From Cheilinus undulatus (lineage: Eukaryota; Chordata; Actinopteri; Labriformes; Labridae): 64,000 nucleotides of DNA. A program made the position numbers and the translations under genes. Location of the stretch: positions 47,394,061 through 47,458,060 of the forward strand of contig NC_054878.1 in NCBI RefSeq assembly GCF_018320785.1, given 5' to 3'. This document shows positions 10,272 to 64,000 of this stretch, one piece after another; position 1 is the stretch's first letter; every line of letters starts with the position of its first letter. The notes under the pieces are model-generated. The model made no database searches and was not told where the DNA came from. It worked only from the letters and a program-made list of their open reading frames with translations.

Positions 10272-11541
10272 GACGAACGGATCTGTAAAACCTGGAAATG
10301 CTCGGACTTTATCTGGAGATAAAAAGAGGATTTCAGAAGAGTTCTGGAGCTCTGACATTTCACAAACTTTGATCCAGAGGATCAGGGAATGCTGTTTTTT
10401 GAAGATGAGAGTATTTATGCACAAAGAGTCAAAGTGTTTGTAATTTATAGGAAAAGAAGAAAGTTGCTCTACTTTACTGATTTGAAGTAAAAACCTGCTT
10501 CTTTATGAATGGTTTTTGGATGGAAAAATGATAAAAATCAAAACATGTCTTCATTTTTAGGCATATTTAGTTTGGAATGTGAAACATACGGTTCCTTAAA
10601 GAGGTAAATAAGTCATATTTTATGTTTAAATTCAGTGCTTTAAAGTCATTTTCCTACATATTTGAGTGCTTGGTGACTTCTAAAACAGCCTGATCAGAGT
10701 GACAGACCTTCAGGATAAAGATCTCTTCCCTCACCGCTCCATCTCTCCGTCTGCAGCCTTCATTGCCACATCTTGAAGCCGTTAGCCCGGCTCACATTTG
10801 TTCAGCAGCCGCTCACATCGAGCCCCACGCTCCTCCAGTAGCAATTAAAAGATCCAGTTACACGTGTCGAAGGGTGAAGGGGGGTCCTGGCCAAAACCAG
10901 GAGCCGTCTTCCAGGAGAGCGGCGGAGCGAGGAGATCATGTTCAGGTTTGGGTAATTAAATGATGGTTTCCTAAACATCCTGTGGTGGATCATTGTCAGC
11001 TCTTCCTCTCATTCAGAAGTTTTTCTCTTTAGCTGGTTTAAAGAGGCTCGCACATTTGGAAGAAATTAAGAGAATTATTAAACATCTCTGATTGAGGAAT
11101 TATTCTCACCTTGAGTCTGACACCTTTACAAATCTGAAGTTCTTCTGTTTGTTTTATAATCATGTTGATGAAGGAAGAAAAAGGCTGAATTTAAGCAAAT
11201 TTCAGACTCTTAAACCTCATCCTAGGTTCATATCATTATTTCTTTCACTAATGGAACATTAAGAACTTCAGAATTTGCAAGACTTCAACACCCAAAGCTG
11301 CTGCTGCTGCAAGAGAGAGAGAGCAGTGGTTGGCAAATACCAACATCTGAGTCCTGTTGATGTTTTATAAAATGCAAAAGTCCCATTTATGTCTCTAATA
11401 AAACAGACAGCAGAGGAGGGGACACACAGGACCTCACAGAGCAGACGACTGTCCAGATTCCATGTCTGTCATCCATCCATCAAAGCTCCAACGTTAAACG
11501 ACTGCGCCAGTTCTGAAAACGGACCGGACCAATCAGCATCA
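10272..11541. other. NDUFAF7 3' flank / intergenic DNA
   Basis: No coding gene is seen. Positions 10690-10960 are richer in G and C than the surroundings, with short open frames on both strands that lack splice context. I read this as noncoding and possibly conserved, not as an exon. Confidence 0.4.
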
Positions 11542-11545
11542 TTAA

Positions 11546-11692
11546 AGGGGACGTATTGTGCAAAAATCAATTTTTTAGGCGTTTCTAACAAAAATCCAAA
11601 AATCTCCCAAGTACAAGAAAAATCCCTTCTCTCCTACCTCTCTTTCTCCAACTTTCAGAAAAATGTTAGCTGAAACAAGCCGTTCTCAGACA
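11546..11692 (-). mobile_element. Truncated TTAA-flanked element (same family as 23502 and 27228)
   Basis: It is preceded by TTAA (11542-11545) and starts AGGGGACGTATTGTGCAAAA. Its order of motifs (TTTCTAACAAAAA, then CTCTTTCTCCA, then GAAACAAGCCGTTCTCAG) matches the inverse of the element at 23502-24014. It is cut off by the pyrimidine-rich hAT-like segment that follows. Confidence 0.65.
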
Positions 11693-12183
11693 CATTATTG
11701 CCACTTTTAACCTCTTTTCTAACACTTTAAGCCACATTTCACAATTTGATATGCCAATTTTTGCCAGTTTGTGACATTTATGCCTCAGCTAACCCTTTTT
11801 TGCCAGTTTGTATCAACTATCATCCTATTTTACCAAATGCCCACCTATTTTTGCCACCTTAACGCCATTTCAGCCACTTTTAAATCCCTTTTACCACTTA
11901 ATATGCCAATTTTTTGCCACTTTGACCCATTTTTTGGTTATTTTTTTGCCACTTTTATCATATTTGGCCTATTTAACCCATTTCTGCTACTTTTAAAACC
12001 TAATTTCACCACCTTTCCCACCATTTTTTGCCATTATCAAACAATTTTAGCTATTTTTAACATAATCTTATTCTGTTTTTAATGTGCATGGCTGTGTTCA
12101 ACCAACTCCAGGTACAGTGGGGGTCCTCGGTCACTAGCACCTTTATTTTGGGGGTCGGGGGCTGAAAAGGTTGAGAACCACTG
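11693..12183 (+). mobile_element. 5'-truncated hAT-like element with TTTTGCCAC array (family C)
   Basis: The right end is the same terminal repeat as the intact element at 34965 (GGTTGAGAACCACTG, ending at 12183). The interior repeats degenerate TTTTGCCACTTTTAACCC units. The flank after the end is ATTTAGTT, but the left terminal repeat and left duplication are missing, so it is truncated or was inserted into. Confidence 0.75.
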
Positions 12184-13316
12184 ATTTAGTTAACTGATAG
12201 ATAATAACCAGCTCTGATCATTACTGCTGTTATATTTTTAAACTAATCTGTCACTAGAAGTACTGCTGTCTCTAGGTCTCTTACTGTTTTATTCTTCTTA
12301 TTACTGTTTACAACCAGTCAGATTCCTCACATGTGAAAATGTTCTCTGCATCTCTTCTTCATCCACACATTTTAAATAACAGAAACAGTCAAATGAGACA
12401 TGGAAAGATTCAGATTCTCCAAAAGTAAAGCATTGAGCTTTAATATTTCCCATCAGTAAGACCTTCCAAAGACAAAGACAACATCTGTTGTAAAAATATA
12501 AAACAGTCAGAATGAATTCTCAGGCTGGACTTGGATCAGCTGATCCAGGTTTTTCTCAGGCAGGTTTTCACAGAAAGACAAAAACGTTAGCAGCTCCATT
12601 CTCACTTGTCTTCATCCAAAAGTCTCTACAAATAACCTGATTGTTTCTCTGCTGAAGTGTTACAGAAGAAAATATTTTTATCAGACTGGTTTTTGAATTC
12701 CTGAGTCTTTAATGTGACCATGATTGTTAGAACTAAGCCGTAAAAACAACTTGCATGATAAAAATTAAGCTTATTCTGTTATTTTATCATCTCCCCTTCT
12801 ATGCAGACCACAACAGAAACTCTTCACAACATTTCTGCATTCAGATGAGAGACAGTCAGTTTACCCATTAAACCAGTTCTAAGGTAGCAGAGAGTATTTC
12901 AGAAGTGGAGGAATAAAGTTTATGTTTGCAGATGAACCATAAGACACAATCAGAGAAATTCACCCTTTAAAAAAGTTCCCAAATAGTGCAAAGACATCTC
13001 AACATAAACTGTACAGAACATTTAAGCTGGGCTGTGTTTAAGACATCTTTAATTGTCTTTAGTTCCAGTTACCGTCACACCGAGCACCAAACCTTTCCCA
13101 CTGCTGGACCAGGTTCAAGAAGCAGAACCGTTCAGGTCTCCGGTTTTAGGTGAAAAAAGGATCAGATGTTAAAAATCCCTCCATGTTTTGGCTCAAAGGG
13201 TCCGTTGGTTTTGGCGTGTAGAAAAAAGCGGTAGAAAGGTGAGCTGTGTTTAAAAAGATTTGACCTGAAGTAAAGCTGCAGAACGAGTCCATGATTCTTA
13301 TCCTACATTTTCACCA
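12184..13316 (-). other. prkd3: Probable PRKD3 3' UTR and downstream flank
   Basis: This lies directly after the PRKD3 stop on the minus strand and contains no other gene or recognised repeat. Possible poly(A) signals read on the minus strand are ATTAAA (plus 12439-12444) and AATAAA (plus 12288-12293). The true cleavage site cannot be decided from sequence alone. Confidence 0.5.
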
Positions 13317-56313
<42,997 letters not shown>

Positions 56314-56386
56314 CTGAGGAGAAAGAGGAGAAGAGGGGTCAGGGATTCATGGTGAATCAGAAGAGAGGGAGAAAAACCTTCTATAG

Positions 56387-57292
56387 CACTGATCATCAAC
56401 TGGCGGCCCAGGGGCCACATCAGGCCCCCCAAAGCTTCCAGTCCGGCCCCCCCAAAAGATCATTAAATTCAGAATTAGTCATAATTAGTCCATATTTAAA
56501 AAATGGTTACGGTTGGCAGAAGTGTTGCAAACATTGGAGAAAAAGTTGTGAAAAGAGGTTTAAATCCATCAAAAAAAATGGTAATGGAGGAAAAAGGGGG
56601 CAAAAGGTATCAAAAATTGGTTATAAATGATAAAAAATAGTGCAAGAAAGTACAGAAAAGGGGTTAAAAAGTGGCAAAAATTGATAATAGAGTGACATAA
56701 AGGGTATAAAACATGCAGAAAAAGTGGTTTAAAGGGGGTTTAAATCTTTAAAAAATTGGGTTAATGAGGCAAAAAGGGGCAAAAAGTATCAACAATGGGT
56801 TAAAAGTGGGAAAAATGGTTTTAAAGTTGCAAAAATGGTTGAAAGAATGTAATAAAAGGGGTTAAAAATTGGCAAAAATGGATAAAAGAGTGGCACAAAG
56901 GGGATAAAACATGCAGGAAACGTGGTTTAAAAGGGGATAAAATCATGCAAAAATTGGGTTAAAAAGGCAAAAAGTATCAAAAAGGGGTTAATAGTGTCAA
57001 AATGGGTTAATATTGGTGCTAAAAGAATATTAGGGAAGGCCCATTCTCTGGGATTTTCTGGGGTCTGACCAATCCTGTTGTCAGGCCTGCTGCATTCTAG
57101 ATAATAGGGATAGATCTCACTGGTAATGACTAAAAATGTCCTGTAGTTTAAAGGAAAATACAAATACTACTGCAGTAATATTTCAATCAGACCAAAATGT
57201 TAATTTAATTTCTGTGAATTTGAAAGTCTCGCCCCCAGAGTTTCTGTTGAGACTAAATCTGGCCCTTGTGCAGATGTACTTGATGAACCCTG
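56387..57292 (-). mobile_element. hAT-like element, family B copy 3 (inverted)
   Basis: It begins CACTGATCATCAACTGG and ends TGTACTTGATGAACCCTG. The 8-bp flanks TTCTATAG / CCCTATAG agree at 6 of 8. The interior is the inverse of the copies at 21772 and 39838, with GTCTGACCAATCCTGTTGTC near the right. Confidence 0.88.
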
Positions 57293-57719
57293 CCCTATAG
57301 GAAGGCCTAGTGAGCTTCTTTTGCACACACAGACACATGCACACACATTACACACACATGCAACCACAAAGTCTCTGTCAGATAAGCTCAGGCCATACAG
57401 CGATATGCCAATGCTGCAGCAGTGCTACAATGAAAGTGATAACATTTTCTGCAGAGAGTAAAGAGACTGCACAGGTGGTCTCAGAGTTATGGTTGTATGA
57501 CGAGACAGCGGTCAGTTTGTGTCTGCAGATTCTTTATAAACTTCTCTGATTGACCAGTCAGCTAAAAAAAGCACAGACAGGCTTCACAATTGAACTCCTG
57601 ATGGGTGCTTTCTCTCCCTCTCTCTTCAGCGTGTGCATTGCATACACTTAAATATGATTTATTTAAAATTCAGCATCCTCTCTTCTTTGATACAGCTTAT
57701 TTTTCAAAAGCCTGCAGAC

Positions 57720-58520
57720 TAGGGCTGGGCAATAAATCACAAATTAGATTAAATCGCAATATGGCATGCTGCAATTTTCAAATTGCAGACAGTGCAATAT
57801 TTCTTTAACCATAAAAGTGTCAAAATACCAGTTTTATACAATCTTTTTTTCTTTTTTTATGCTTTATACCAGTGTTACTCAATCCTGCTCAACCAAAGAG
57901 CCAAAATGTTGAAAAATACCTTTTCAAGAGCCAGAATTTAAGTGGTGAAAGTGGCAAAAACAGCTTGAAGTAGCAATAGAAATAAGTTAAACATGGCAAA
58001 ATGCTCAAAAAGCAACAAAAATGGGTGAAAATGGGCAAAAATGGGGAGGAAAAATGGTATTTAATGACAAAAGGTAGCTTAAATCAGTGAAGTGGGGAGA
58101 AAAAAGGGCGAAAACGGACAAAAATAGGACAAAAGTGGCAAAAAAAAGTGGCAAAATGAGCAGAAAAGCCTTCAAACCTTCAAGTATACTTTTAATTTTT
58201 TTTAAATGAAAATCTTACCTTCTGTACTCATGCATTTATTTTTCTTCATCAAAATGAGAATATGAGAAATTATCATCCCCTTCAATAAAGCAATTGATAT
58301 CAAATTTGCTATATGAGCCAAAATTGCAGTAAGATATTTCTATTCTAAATTTAGCCCTAGTTTAACTTGTCTAATATTGTACTTGTTATATATAGAATGA
58401 TTTCTTGCTTACGTTTGTTGAACAACAGAAAAAATGAGGAACCTAAATAATTGCATTTCAAATCGCAATATTGCAGGAAAAAAATTGCAATTAGATTATT
58501 TTGCAAATCGTTCAGCCCTA
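57720..58520 (+). mobile_element. hAT-like MITE, family H, copy 2, with nested family A piece
   Basis: It begins TAGGGCTGGGCAATAAATCA and ends AATCGTTCAGCCCTA. The perfect 8-bp duplication CTGCAGAC lies at 57712-57719 and 58521-58528. A piece of family A interrupts it from 57870. Confidence 0.9.
57870..58165 (-). mobile_element. hAT-like element, family A, truncated copy nested in family H
   Basis: It starts CAGTGTTACTCAATCCTGC, the inverse of the family A right terminus, followed by CAACCAAAGAGCCAAAATG and an AAAAGTGGCAAAA array. The other end is not recognisable. Confidence 0.75.
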
Positions 58521-58528
58521 CTGCAGAC

Positions 58529-59040
58529 TCATGCAGCATTTAATGGGACTACACTTTGATAATAAGATACCAGTCAAATAGGAAAATATAGAGACTGAGA
58601 CAGAGTAAGCAAAAAGGTCAGAGGTCACCATCATACAGTCAGGATTCAACAGGTCACTGAAGCAGCTTTAACCCTTAAAATGTGTTCTCCAGGTCCAGAA
58701 AAATGTTTATATCCACAATGGATCAACTCACATCGAAAATGTGGTTATAAAAATTAAAAGAAAACACTGACAGACCTCTGTGTGAATGATGGAGCTTTGC
58801 TCTCTTTTAATCTAGAATGTAAAATATTACAGTCGTGCCTGACGTAGAGCAAGTTAACATGACGAAGTGTCCCTTTACTTTAACGGAAAATTGGAAAAAT
58901 AAAAACAAACTACAACATAAGAAATAAAGTGTTACCCCAAATATGGCACACTTTTATTTAATTATTTATCTCCATTTCCTTTAACTGTAATAAATGTAAA
59001 TGTCCATCAGAACTGCATTGCACTTTCTTAAATATGTTTT
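58529..59040 (-). other. Intron segment without recognised elements
   Basis: A/T-rich; nothing recognised. Confidence 0.35.
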
Positions 59041-59048
59041 CTTTAGAG

Positions 59049-59765
59049 CAGGGGTTCGCAACTGGTGGGTCAGGACCCAAAAGTGGGTCACAAAGCTCTT
59101 TCTAGTGGGTCATGAATTTGTGCCTGGGAAAAAACTGACAAAACCTATGGAAGCCCTGAGTGGACATACAGTAATTCCATATTTGTTATGTTTTTCTGTG
59201 AATCAGAGGAAAAGTCAGTATTTTTTCTTAAGATTTCTACCTATTTATCTCCCTTTTGTTGTAAATGAAGCTGGTTTACCCAACATAACAAGGAAATTCT
59301 TAGAAAATTACCACACTTCCATGCTATCTCTGGAAACGGAGTAAAATAATTCAATTCAATATTATTACAGACTCTAGGTCCAGAGAATAAAAACAATACA
59401 AAACAACACATTTAAAGGACAGAACAATACATACATGTTACCATAACAAAAAATAAATAAATAAATAAAATAAAATAAAAAATGTATAAAAATTAAGAAA
59501 AAAAAAAGATAAATAAGATGTATGCATGCAAACCCTTCTGTAATGAACATGCTTGTTTTGTCCCGTCTCTTTGTTCAATAACTTTTTCCATGTAGGGTCC
59601 AAATATCAACATTTTGTGGAGTGTTCTTTTGACCTCATGGTGTAATGGAAGCCAAGAATACTCATTGACCAACATTCATGAAATAAAAGACAATTCTTTT
59701 TTTTTAAATTTGGTTTGTGACTTCTCTTAAGGAGAAGGTGGGTCCACCTCAGTTGAGATCCCCTG
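59049..59765. mobile_element. hAT-like element, family E
   Basis: It begins CAGGGGTTCGCAACTGGTGG and ends CAGTTGAGATCCCCTG. The perfect 8-bp duplication CTTTAGAG lies at 59041-59048 and 59766-59773. It has no internal array and no coding capacity; an A-rich simple stretch lies near 59450-59510. Confidence 0.92.
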
Positions 59766-59773
59766 CTTTAGAG

Positions 59774-60777
59774 AATCTGTGAATATCAATTTTAATATAC
59801 AAGCAGTTCATTTAACGGACCTGTCTTTTCTCGTTTGGGATTGTTGCTGCAGAATAAAGCAAAAGTGTTCGATCAGAAAAATGACGTATTTCTTATTCGA
59901 GTACTCAATTACATAAAGAATTGACTACTGCAGCCCTACACGTGACTACCTCCTCTTTAGGGATTCTGGCAGGCTGCACACCTTGTGACACCTGGCTGCC
60001 TGTCATGTGACTACACGGCCAGTGGTGTGTTTTTAAGGGGATGGTGCATTAGTAGAGAGAGATTTACGAGGGAAATAACCAACACACCAGGTTCACGCCG
60101 GTAAGAGGCTCCAAATGTCATTTAACACAAGAACCTCTGTGGTTCTCTACATACCTAAAACAGCCAACTGGTCAAATTTACCTGTCATTGAAGTGCCTTG
60201 ATTTTCAGAAATGGCACTGGTCGAGGACTGTTAGCTAACCACTGACATTGAACAGCTTTTTAACCACAGATAGCAAACTAGATCACTGCTGGAAGATGAT
60301 CCGTCACATAGAAAATCATCTTTGGACTGAAAGCTAATCCCGAAACTTCCTCATCACCGGATTCTTCTTCATTTAAAAGCACTGAGATTACCTTTAGACA
60401 TACAACAATGGTAAATGTCTTTTTCTCTGTTGTCTCCATGTTGAAGGTTGATCTATCCACTTCTGATTAGGCGTTGCTGCAGCAGAGAGACGGTATTTCC
60501 ATTGCAGCATCTTTTTACTGCAGGTGTGAACTAAAACAGTGGGATAATCAAGGCTTTCTTATGAGGTAAATCTGACCTGCATGGCAGTTCTAGATATAAA
60601 TGTCCATGAACAAAATTTGGGTTTAGGCTAAAATTTATTTTTATGACACCAGGTGCTATTTAACAAACTTTAAGGAAAAGTCAAAGACTGACAGTCTTTA
60701 AAAATGTAAACACATCAAGTAAGATACAATTAAAGAACAGTCTTGGGTAAAGTTCTAGTGTTAAAGGCCTTTTAATC
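59774..60777 (-). other. Intron segment without recognised elements
   Basis: A short acidic minus-strand frame near 60278-60460 has no clear identity. No gene is called. Confidence 0.35.
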
Positions 60778-60785
60778 ATTTAAGT

Positions 60786-61052
60786 CAGTCGTTCCCAAAG
60801 TGGGGGTCAGGACAGTAAAGGGGGGTCACGGGATGCTTTCCATAAATCAAAAAGAAATTTCATCTGAATTAAAATCATAAATTTTATTAATTTAATAATA
60901 TTGTTAAAATTGGTTCAAATTAAAATCAAAGGTAGTTATGATGTAATATTTTTGCTGAAATGCAAGTGAAAGTTATAAGAACTACCTAAAATGCAAGTTT
61001 TGAACATGATGCTTCTTGGGGGGTCACGGGCTAAAAAGTTTGGGAACCCCTG
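60786..61052. mobile_element. hAT-like MITE, family F, copy 1
   Basis: It begins CAGTCGTTCCCAAAGTGGGG and ends AAGTTTGGGAACCCCTG. The 8-bp flanks ATTTAAGT / ATTTAAAT agree at 7 of 8. Confidence 0.88.
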
Positions 61053-61360
61053 ATTTAAATAACTGAGGTTGTTTTGTTTTAAAGCATGCTATTAATAGGC
61101 ATCAAAGTGTTAAATAATCTAACAGCCTTTATCCTTGCAGGTCATTCATTTATCATGGGGAGAATCTAAAATATCATGTAAATTTAGAGTTTCTTACACA
61201 TTATATTGGCCTTTTGAAAGAGGACAGGGTAACTACCTCTATAAAACATTTCAAAACATACTTATACTGAAATATCACACAGCTATAATGCTGTAACCAT
61301 AGTACTAAGACCTCATGGGTTTTCATAACGCCTTATCTATAACTATATGCACACTAAAAC

Positions 61361-62141
61361 TAGGGTTGGGCAATTCATCCCAAATTAGATTAAATCACAC
61401 AACTTGCATTATTTCTATTACCTGAAATGTGTCAAAAAAGCAGTTTAATAAATCCATTTTTGCAGCAGCAGAGATTTTAAGCAAATTATGCAAACACTCA
61501 AGTGTCAATTTTTTGTACCGGTTTACAAAAACCTTCCCTTTTGTGTTTTATGTGTTTTTCTTAATCAAAACGAGTGACATAAAAATAATAATACCCTTCA
61601 ATGAAGAAGCTGACATGAAATTTGTAAAATGAGCAAAAATAATGAGTTCATTTGATCTAAAATTGCTGAAGCTTAGTTTTAGGTCACAAAATTCATACCT
61701 GAAGCTGCGACCAGTTTAACCCCCTCCACCCCAGCCGCCTCCTTAAAGCTTGTTACACCCTCATATTCAGATTCATGCTGCTATGGAGTAATTGCTTCTG
61801 AAAAATTTCATTGTTTTCAATACACACTATCATAAATGGATCTATCCCTAAAGGGGTTTCTAGCCATGCACTTCCTGAAAGTCAGAGCTGCTTGGGAGCA
61901 TCTCTAGAGCAGAGCCTTCTCCACCAAGTAAAACTGTAGATCCATTTAGCAATTAAATGGTTAAATGTATGACAAGTGTTCCCCACTGAACGAAGGTTAA
62001 AATATAGAATGATTCATCGCTTGAATTTGTAGAAAAATACATCAGATGAGGAACCTAAGGATAATTGCATATTAAATCACAATTGCAATATTAGGAAAAA
62101 AAAATCGTAATTAGATTATTTTTGCAAATTGTTCATCCCTG
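61361..62141 (+). mobile_element. hAT-like MITE, family H, copy 3
   Basis: It begins TAGGGTTGGGCAATTCATCC and ends AAATTGTTCATCCCTG (last A of the family mutated). The perfect 8-bp duplication ACTAAAAC lies at 61353-61360 and 62142-62149. It is longer than copies 1 and 4 because of an unidentified insert at about 61690-61970. Confidence 0.88.
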
Positions 62142-62589
62142 ACTAAAACATGTTATAAGTATGTTAATTCATCACAGACACTCCTGTTATAAGTTCTGAG
62201 TATAGTTATAAAGCATTAAAAACCCCCTAAGTGCTTAGTAGTGCTCTGATGCATCATGGACAACGTTATGATGTGTTGTAGAGGAAGCCATCATGGACAG
62301 GTTTATGTAACACCCAGTTTAAAATGCTATAAATGAACAAATGTGTTAGATTATGGTAGATGCTGGACATCAAGTGAAATTGGTTTGTAGGTGGCGCTAC
62401 AGTCAAGGCTCCTTCAGAACAGTGGAGTTAGAAGAAGAGAGAATATTGAGTCTAATGGTGTTATAAAGCTGTAAACATATATTTTCATATAATCCACATC
62501 AGCCAGCTGATCTCTGACCCGTCTCATTAACTCTCTTTAATCCGGAGCAGAGCGTCCTCTTAAATAAAACGTCTTTATTTAGACAGAGT

Positions 62590-63115
62590 TTCTAACCTGA
62601 CACACCAGATGGATTTGTTTCACACATGCATCTGGAAAACCTTCAAGACTAAGCGTTGGGGAAAGGGCAGAGGATTTGAAAAACACTCAGGATGAACGTT
62701 CTGTCTGTCACATCTTTACGGGCCAATCAGAGCAACGAAACATGTGACGTAGCTGCGACTGAGTTGAGCGTGTGCAGCTACCGAGGAATAAAGCGAAACA
62801 TGGTGACAGTAAACATGTAAGTACTCGACTTTTGTTATTTTTGAAAAGCAAACAACTCACTGCTGTTCTTTGTTCTTCTTTTAACAAAGAAATGTCGTCA
62901 AGTTCTGATAAAACTGGCGCTTTAGCAGCATCCACGCTAATCTCTTCCATAATCGACCCAGCCTCTTGTTGCTGCTTGCTTATGTCACGACCCTGAAAGT
63001 ACTGCCTCTCGCCGCTGATTGGTCCCGTCACTTTCTAACTGGGCCCAGACTGTTCAGACGGGAGCTTTGAAAGATGGATTCACCTGTGAGAGACACAGGT
63101 AAATCCATCTGCTTT
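62590..63115 (-). mobile_element. Dispersed repeat with helicase-like first-exon remnant, copy 2
   Basis: On the minus strand CCAAT-type motifs (GGACCAATCAGCGGCGAG) precede an ATG whose frame reads MEEISVDAAKAPVLSELDDI then SLLKEEQRTAVSCLLFKN, without a stop here, followed by a possible donor near 62820. Copy 1 (15890) keeps the same frame apart from one stop. LKEEQRTA resembles the Q-motif region of RecQ-like helicases. No other helicase motif is present, so this is at most an exon remnant. Confidence 0.5.
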
Positions 63116-63204
63116 GCAAGGTTACAGAGTTTCTGTTCACCCTGGTTTTAAAGTGAACCCTGACCTCACCTCTACGTCTGAGGAACAAATGAAACTGATG
63201 AAAC

Positions 63205-63574
63205 TAGGGCTGGGCAATTAATTGCAAATTAGATTAAATTGCAATATGACCTGCTGCAATATTTCTTTGACCTGAAATTTGTGTCAAAATAGCAGTTTAA
63301 TTTTTTTTTTTGCAGCAGCAGCAGCAGAGATTTTATGCAACCATTCAAGTACCATTCTTTTGAATAGTACTCAAAAAATCCTACCTTACAGTTACCTTTA
63401 ATTAAATATGAGAACGGCAAAAACTCTTCAATGCAACAATTCATATCCAATTTGCAATACGAGTCAAAATCGGTAGTATTAGATATTTTTAAATGACTGT
63501 TCAGCCGTTGTTTAGGGATAAAATAAAGTTGAGGAGTAATCACATATATTATTTTCCAAACCCGTTCAGCCTTA
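63205..63574 (+). mobile_element. hAT-like MITE, family H, copy 4
   Basis: It begins TAGGGCTGGGCAATTAATTG and ends CCCGTTCAGCCTTA. The 8-bp flanks GATGAAAC / GATGAGAC agree at 7 of 8. Confidence 0.87.
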
Positions 63575-63851
63575 GATGAGACCAACTTGGATAAACTTCA
63601 ACCAGACCAGTCCTGATCTTTTTCATTGCTTCTGCTGAATTTCCACCGACCGTCACATCCACTCTGGTTTTTTTCTGGTTAAAAGTGCCCGAGGCTGCTG
63701 AGGCGGTTTTCCTTCTGAAACAGCAGGAGCTCCATGCTCTCTATAAAGACCTTTAAAGACCATGTGATGATGGTTCACGCCCAGGTCACTGTTAACAAAA
63801 CAACACCCACAGTTAACTTCTCTCAGTGTTCAATACTTTTATACTCTAAAA

Positions 63852-64000
63852 CAGTGGTTCCCAATGTGGGGGTTGGGACCCCCTGAGAGGTCGCGGGACA
63901 CTGAGTGGGGGTCACAAGATGCCTTCCAAGAAACAAAGAGTATTTTCAAATAGTTTTAAATTGTATATTTTGCACATTTCTTTAAAAATATATGCATTGA
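63852..64000. mobile_element. hAT-like MITE, family F, copy 2, cut by window edge
   Basis: It begins CAGTGGTTCCCAATGTGGGG with the flank CTCTAAAA to its left, and shares GGGGGTCACAAGATGCCTTC with the copy at 60786. The right end is outside the window. Confidence 0.8.

Noticed and set aside
10690..10993. A small gene between NDUFAF7 and PRKD3
   Set aside because: Short overlapping frames on both strands, no start context, no splice partners and no recognisable product.
60278..60460. Acidic 60-codon frame as a transposase N-terminus
   Set aside because: Too short, no terminal repeats around it and no motif that distinguishes it from chance.
56314..64000. The missing first coding exon of PRKD3
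   Set aside because: I looked on the minus strand for the ubiquitin-like start (an LQIGLTRE-like or VKDLVCSIV-like reading ending before FPECGFF) and found none; the exon must lie to the right of the window.

Overview
This is eukaryotic, intron-rich DNA from a ray-finned fish, most likely a percomorph. The evidence is multi-exon vertebrate orthologs with GT-AG introns, several Tc1/mariner elements, tRNA-derived SINEs, L2-type LINE pieces and many short hAT-like elements. There is no prokaryotic content, no CRISPR array and no recognisable endogenous virus.

Three host genes are supported, in the order and orientation I recall for the human 2p22 locus (CEBPZ - NDUFAF7 - PRKD3). (1) CEBPZ, minus strand: only coding exon 1 (210-410), with the rest beyond the left edge. 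(2) NDUFAF7, plus strand: complete, ten coding exons from 1529 to 10271, encoding 452 aa. It starts head-to-head with CEBPZ across about 1.1 kb that probably holds a divergent promoter (CRE and ETS-like sites) and one inverted-repeat MITE. (3) PRKD3, minus strand: 17 coding exons from 56313 down to 13317, encoding 794 aa. It lacks only the first roughly 95 residues, which must lie beyond the right edge. All 17 exons join in phase and give the ubiquitin-like, C1a, C1b, PH and kinase regions in order.

Layout: 1-1528 CEBPZ exon 1 and shared promoter; 1529-10271 NDUFAF7, with a Tc1-like element in intron 4 and a 12-bp-unit minisatellite in intron 7; 10272-13316 intergenic DNA and PRKD3 3' UTR; 13317-56313 PRKD3 body; 56314-64000 the start of a long PRKD3 intron.

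The PRKD3 introns are packed with mobile DNA: four further Tc1/mariner elements or remnants, LINE and SINE insertions, TTAA-flanked elements, a 26-bp-unit minisatellite with a higher-order repeat, and about twenty hAT-like non-autonomous elements or fragments. For most of the hAT-like set I could read exact ends and 8-bp target-site duplications.

I saw no obviously new molecular system. The most unusual signals concern mobile-element biology. Three hAT-like families with different terminal repeats carry the same kind of strand-asymmetric internal array. CAG-ended elements prefer 8-bp targets with a central TA. A 3.1-kb hAT-like element contains a well-formed exon-like segment. A dispersed repeat preserves what may be the first exon of a helicase-like gene. 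Several nested insertions give a readable relative chronology.
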